64,000 nt of DNA from contig NZ_JARJHT010000002.1 of NCBI RefSeq assembly GCF_029269745.1, positions 744,001-808,000 on the forward strand, in the 5' to 3' direction. Under the pieces are notes generated by a model. It worked only from the letters and a program-made list of their open reading frames with translations. It was not told the origin of the DNA and made no database searches. This DNA comes from Polluticoccus soli. Lineage in GTDB: Bacteria > Bacteroidota > Bacteroidia > Chitinophagales > Chitinophagaceae. Both the position numbers and the translations under genes were made by a program. This document shows, piece by piece, positions 62,963 through 64,000 of this stretch; the first letter of the stretch is position 1, and every line of letters starts with the position of its first letter.

Positions 62963-63784
62963 ATGAAAGAAGAAGCGATCATCAAGACGGAAATACACAA
63001 GGTATCCAGGGGTCACATAGCTGAAACTGATGATGTTTTGGCAATTGAAGAACCACTTGAGATCAGACTGGTTCACGGACCGGCCGATAAACGCATGCAA
63101 AAAAATTTATCTGTGACTATGCGTACCCCTGGCAACGATAAAGAGCTTGCAACCGGCTTTCTATTCACAGAAGGAATCATAAGTGATTACAGTCATGTAA
63201 AAGCTGTTTTATCAAATGATAATATTATTACAATTATAATTGACGAAACTGTTGAGCTGGAATTGAATAAACTGGAGCGCAATTTTTACACAACATCAAG
63301 TTGCGGGGTCTGCGGCAAATCGTCGATAGATGCAGTAAAAACTGTATGTAAAATCCCATCGGATGGAGGTAAGCTGACCTACCCTGCCAGGCTCATATAT
63401 ACCCTGCCCGACCTGCTCCGAAAACAGCAGGATGTTTTTGAATCGACGGGGGGATTACATGCCTCTGCCCTGTTTGACGCCGGCGGAAATCTGCTGTTGC
63501 TGCGCGAGGATGTAGGCAGGCACAATGCCCTTGATAAACTCATAGGTGCAGTGCTGGAGCGAAACATGCTTCCCCTGGACAATCACTTGCTGCTACTTAG
63601 CGGGAGGGCCAGTTTTGAGCTATTGCAAAAAGCCACCATGGCCGGAATAAAAATAGTAGCCGCCGTCGGCGCGCCATCGAGCCTGGCCGTGCAAATGGCA
63701 AAAGAATCTGGCATAACTTTAATTGGATTTTTGCGGGACAACCGGTTCAATATCTATACCGGCGAACAAAGGATCATTTTATAA
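62963..63784 (+). CDS. fdhD: Formate dehydrogenase accessory sulfurtransferase
   Basis: 273 residues. The active-site cysteines are in SSCGVCGKSSIDAV (CGVCG) near residue 113. LATGFLFTEGII, FESTGGLHASALFD and REDVGRHNALDKLIG are the other family landmarks. FdhD passes sulfur to the molybdenum cofactor so that formate dehydrogenase becomes active. Together with mobA it shows that a bis-MGD enzyme is probably encoded downstream or elsewhere. Confidence 0.94.
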   Translation: MKEEAIIKTEIHKVSRGHIAETDDVLAIEEPLEIRLVHGPADKRMQKNLSVTMRTPGNDKELATGFLFTEGIISDYSHVKAVLSNDNIITIIIDETVELELNKLERNFYTTSSCGVCGKSSIDAVKTVCKIPSDGGKLTYPARLIYTLPDLLRKQQDVFESTGGLHASALFDAGGNLLLLREDVGRHNALDKLIGAVLERNMLPLDNHLLLLSGRASFELLQKATMAGIKIVAAVGAPSSLAVQMAKESGITLIGFLRDNRFNIYTGEQRIIL

Positions 63785-63794
63785 CGACATACTT

Positions 63795-64000
63795 ATGAAG
63801 CTCAGAATAAAGAACAACTCGATACGCTACAGGCTGGACAAGAATGATATTAAAGAACTGGAAGAAAAAGGCTTTGTTGAAGGCCGTACGGAAATAGGTG
63901 CCGACCTATTCGTGTATTCGCTGCAGGGTTCAGACGAGCTGCAAATGAACTGCACCCTTGGCACCAACAAGATCACCATATTCATGCCGCATGCCCAGAT
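63795..64000 (+). CDS. DUF7009-like protein (5' part only)
   Basis: The ATG at 63795 starts a frame that runs past the right edge. The 68 visible residues begin KLRIKNNSIRYRLDKNDIKE and continue GFVEGRTEIGADLFVY, which resembles the DUF7009 family of small proteins found beside fdhD and molybdopterin genes in this phylum. It begins 11 bp after fdhD. Function unknown; family call is from memory. Confidence 0.6.
   Translation, partial: MKLRIKNNSIRYRLDKNDIKELEEKGFVEGRTEIGADLFVYSLQGSDELQMNCTLGTNKITIFMPHAQ

Overview
The window is a stretch of a Bacteroidota chromosome, most like the Chitinophagaceae and relatives. Several things point there. Three large secreted proteins end in type IX secretion (T9SS) sorting domains of the PNPNxG type. 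Several promoters fit the phylum's TTTG-N20-TAnnTTTG pattern. The 2-oxoacid dehydrogenase E1 is an alpha-beta fusion. The lipoprotein/beta-barrel pair at 8557-9763 resembles the DUF6452/DUF6048 pair of this phylum. No rRNA, tRNA, CRISPR array, complete prophage or recognised defence island is visible. Most of the window is core and housekeeping sequence on both strands, joined by short overlaps and closed by ordinary hairpin terminators.

Layout. 1-3700: the end of a glutaryl-CoA-dehydrogenase-like gene, an NTF2-like protein, an Ig-repeat T9SS protein and an outer-membrane barrel. 3727-9763: dnaB (with a Gly-rich tail) and pheT diverge from a 429-bp gap that holds a tight cluster of DnaA boxes, a candidate replication origin or DnaA-controlled region. 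pheT is followed by a coiled-coil gene and the DUF6452/DUF6048 pair. 9725-19895: DUF58 protein, metallo-hydrolase, cupin and CvfB, a palindrome-promoter with a 41-codon ORF, an operon of a hypothetical gene, recQ and a Gfo/Idh/MocA oxidoreductase, then ilvE, an alpha/beta hydrolase and a thioredoxin-like protein. 19921-28189: a LamG T9SS protein, a pyruvate-kinase-like gene preceded by a broken partial copy of itself, an outer-membrane protein coupled to an S41-type lipoprotein, and the fused E1.

28390-36382: a tightly overlapping run of YfhO-like protein, hexapeptide acyltransferase, flippase and KirBac channel, followed by rocD and a VIT1-type transporter, with truA convergent. 36420-45193: membrane proteins, an ABC-F protein with one degenerate ATP site, a CocE/NonD hydrolase, an FkbM methyltransferase and an ABC exporter. 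45194-47875 is the most accessory-looking part: a terminase-small-subunit-like ORF carrying dispersed repeats in frame, two tandem 145-bp units built of nested inverted repeats, and a DUF559 endonuclease-like gene directly after them. 47971-60672: small membrane and secreted proteins, a response regulator, a Na/Pi-type transporter, exonuclease III, an L,D-transpeptidase, a 1335-residue seven-repeat propeller/Ig/T9SS protein and a TPR membrane protein. 60832-64000 is a molybdenum-cofactor operon: an unknown multi-pass membrane protein, a THEP1-like NTPase, mobA, fdhD and the start of a DUF7009-like gene.

The items most worth following are the DnaA-box cluster, the repeat-unit/DUF559 locus, the membrane protein plus NTPase in the molybdenum operon, and the two palindrome-controlled promoters. 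All function calls rest on reading the translated sequence by eye; no database search was run.
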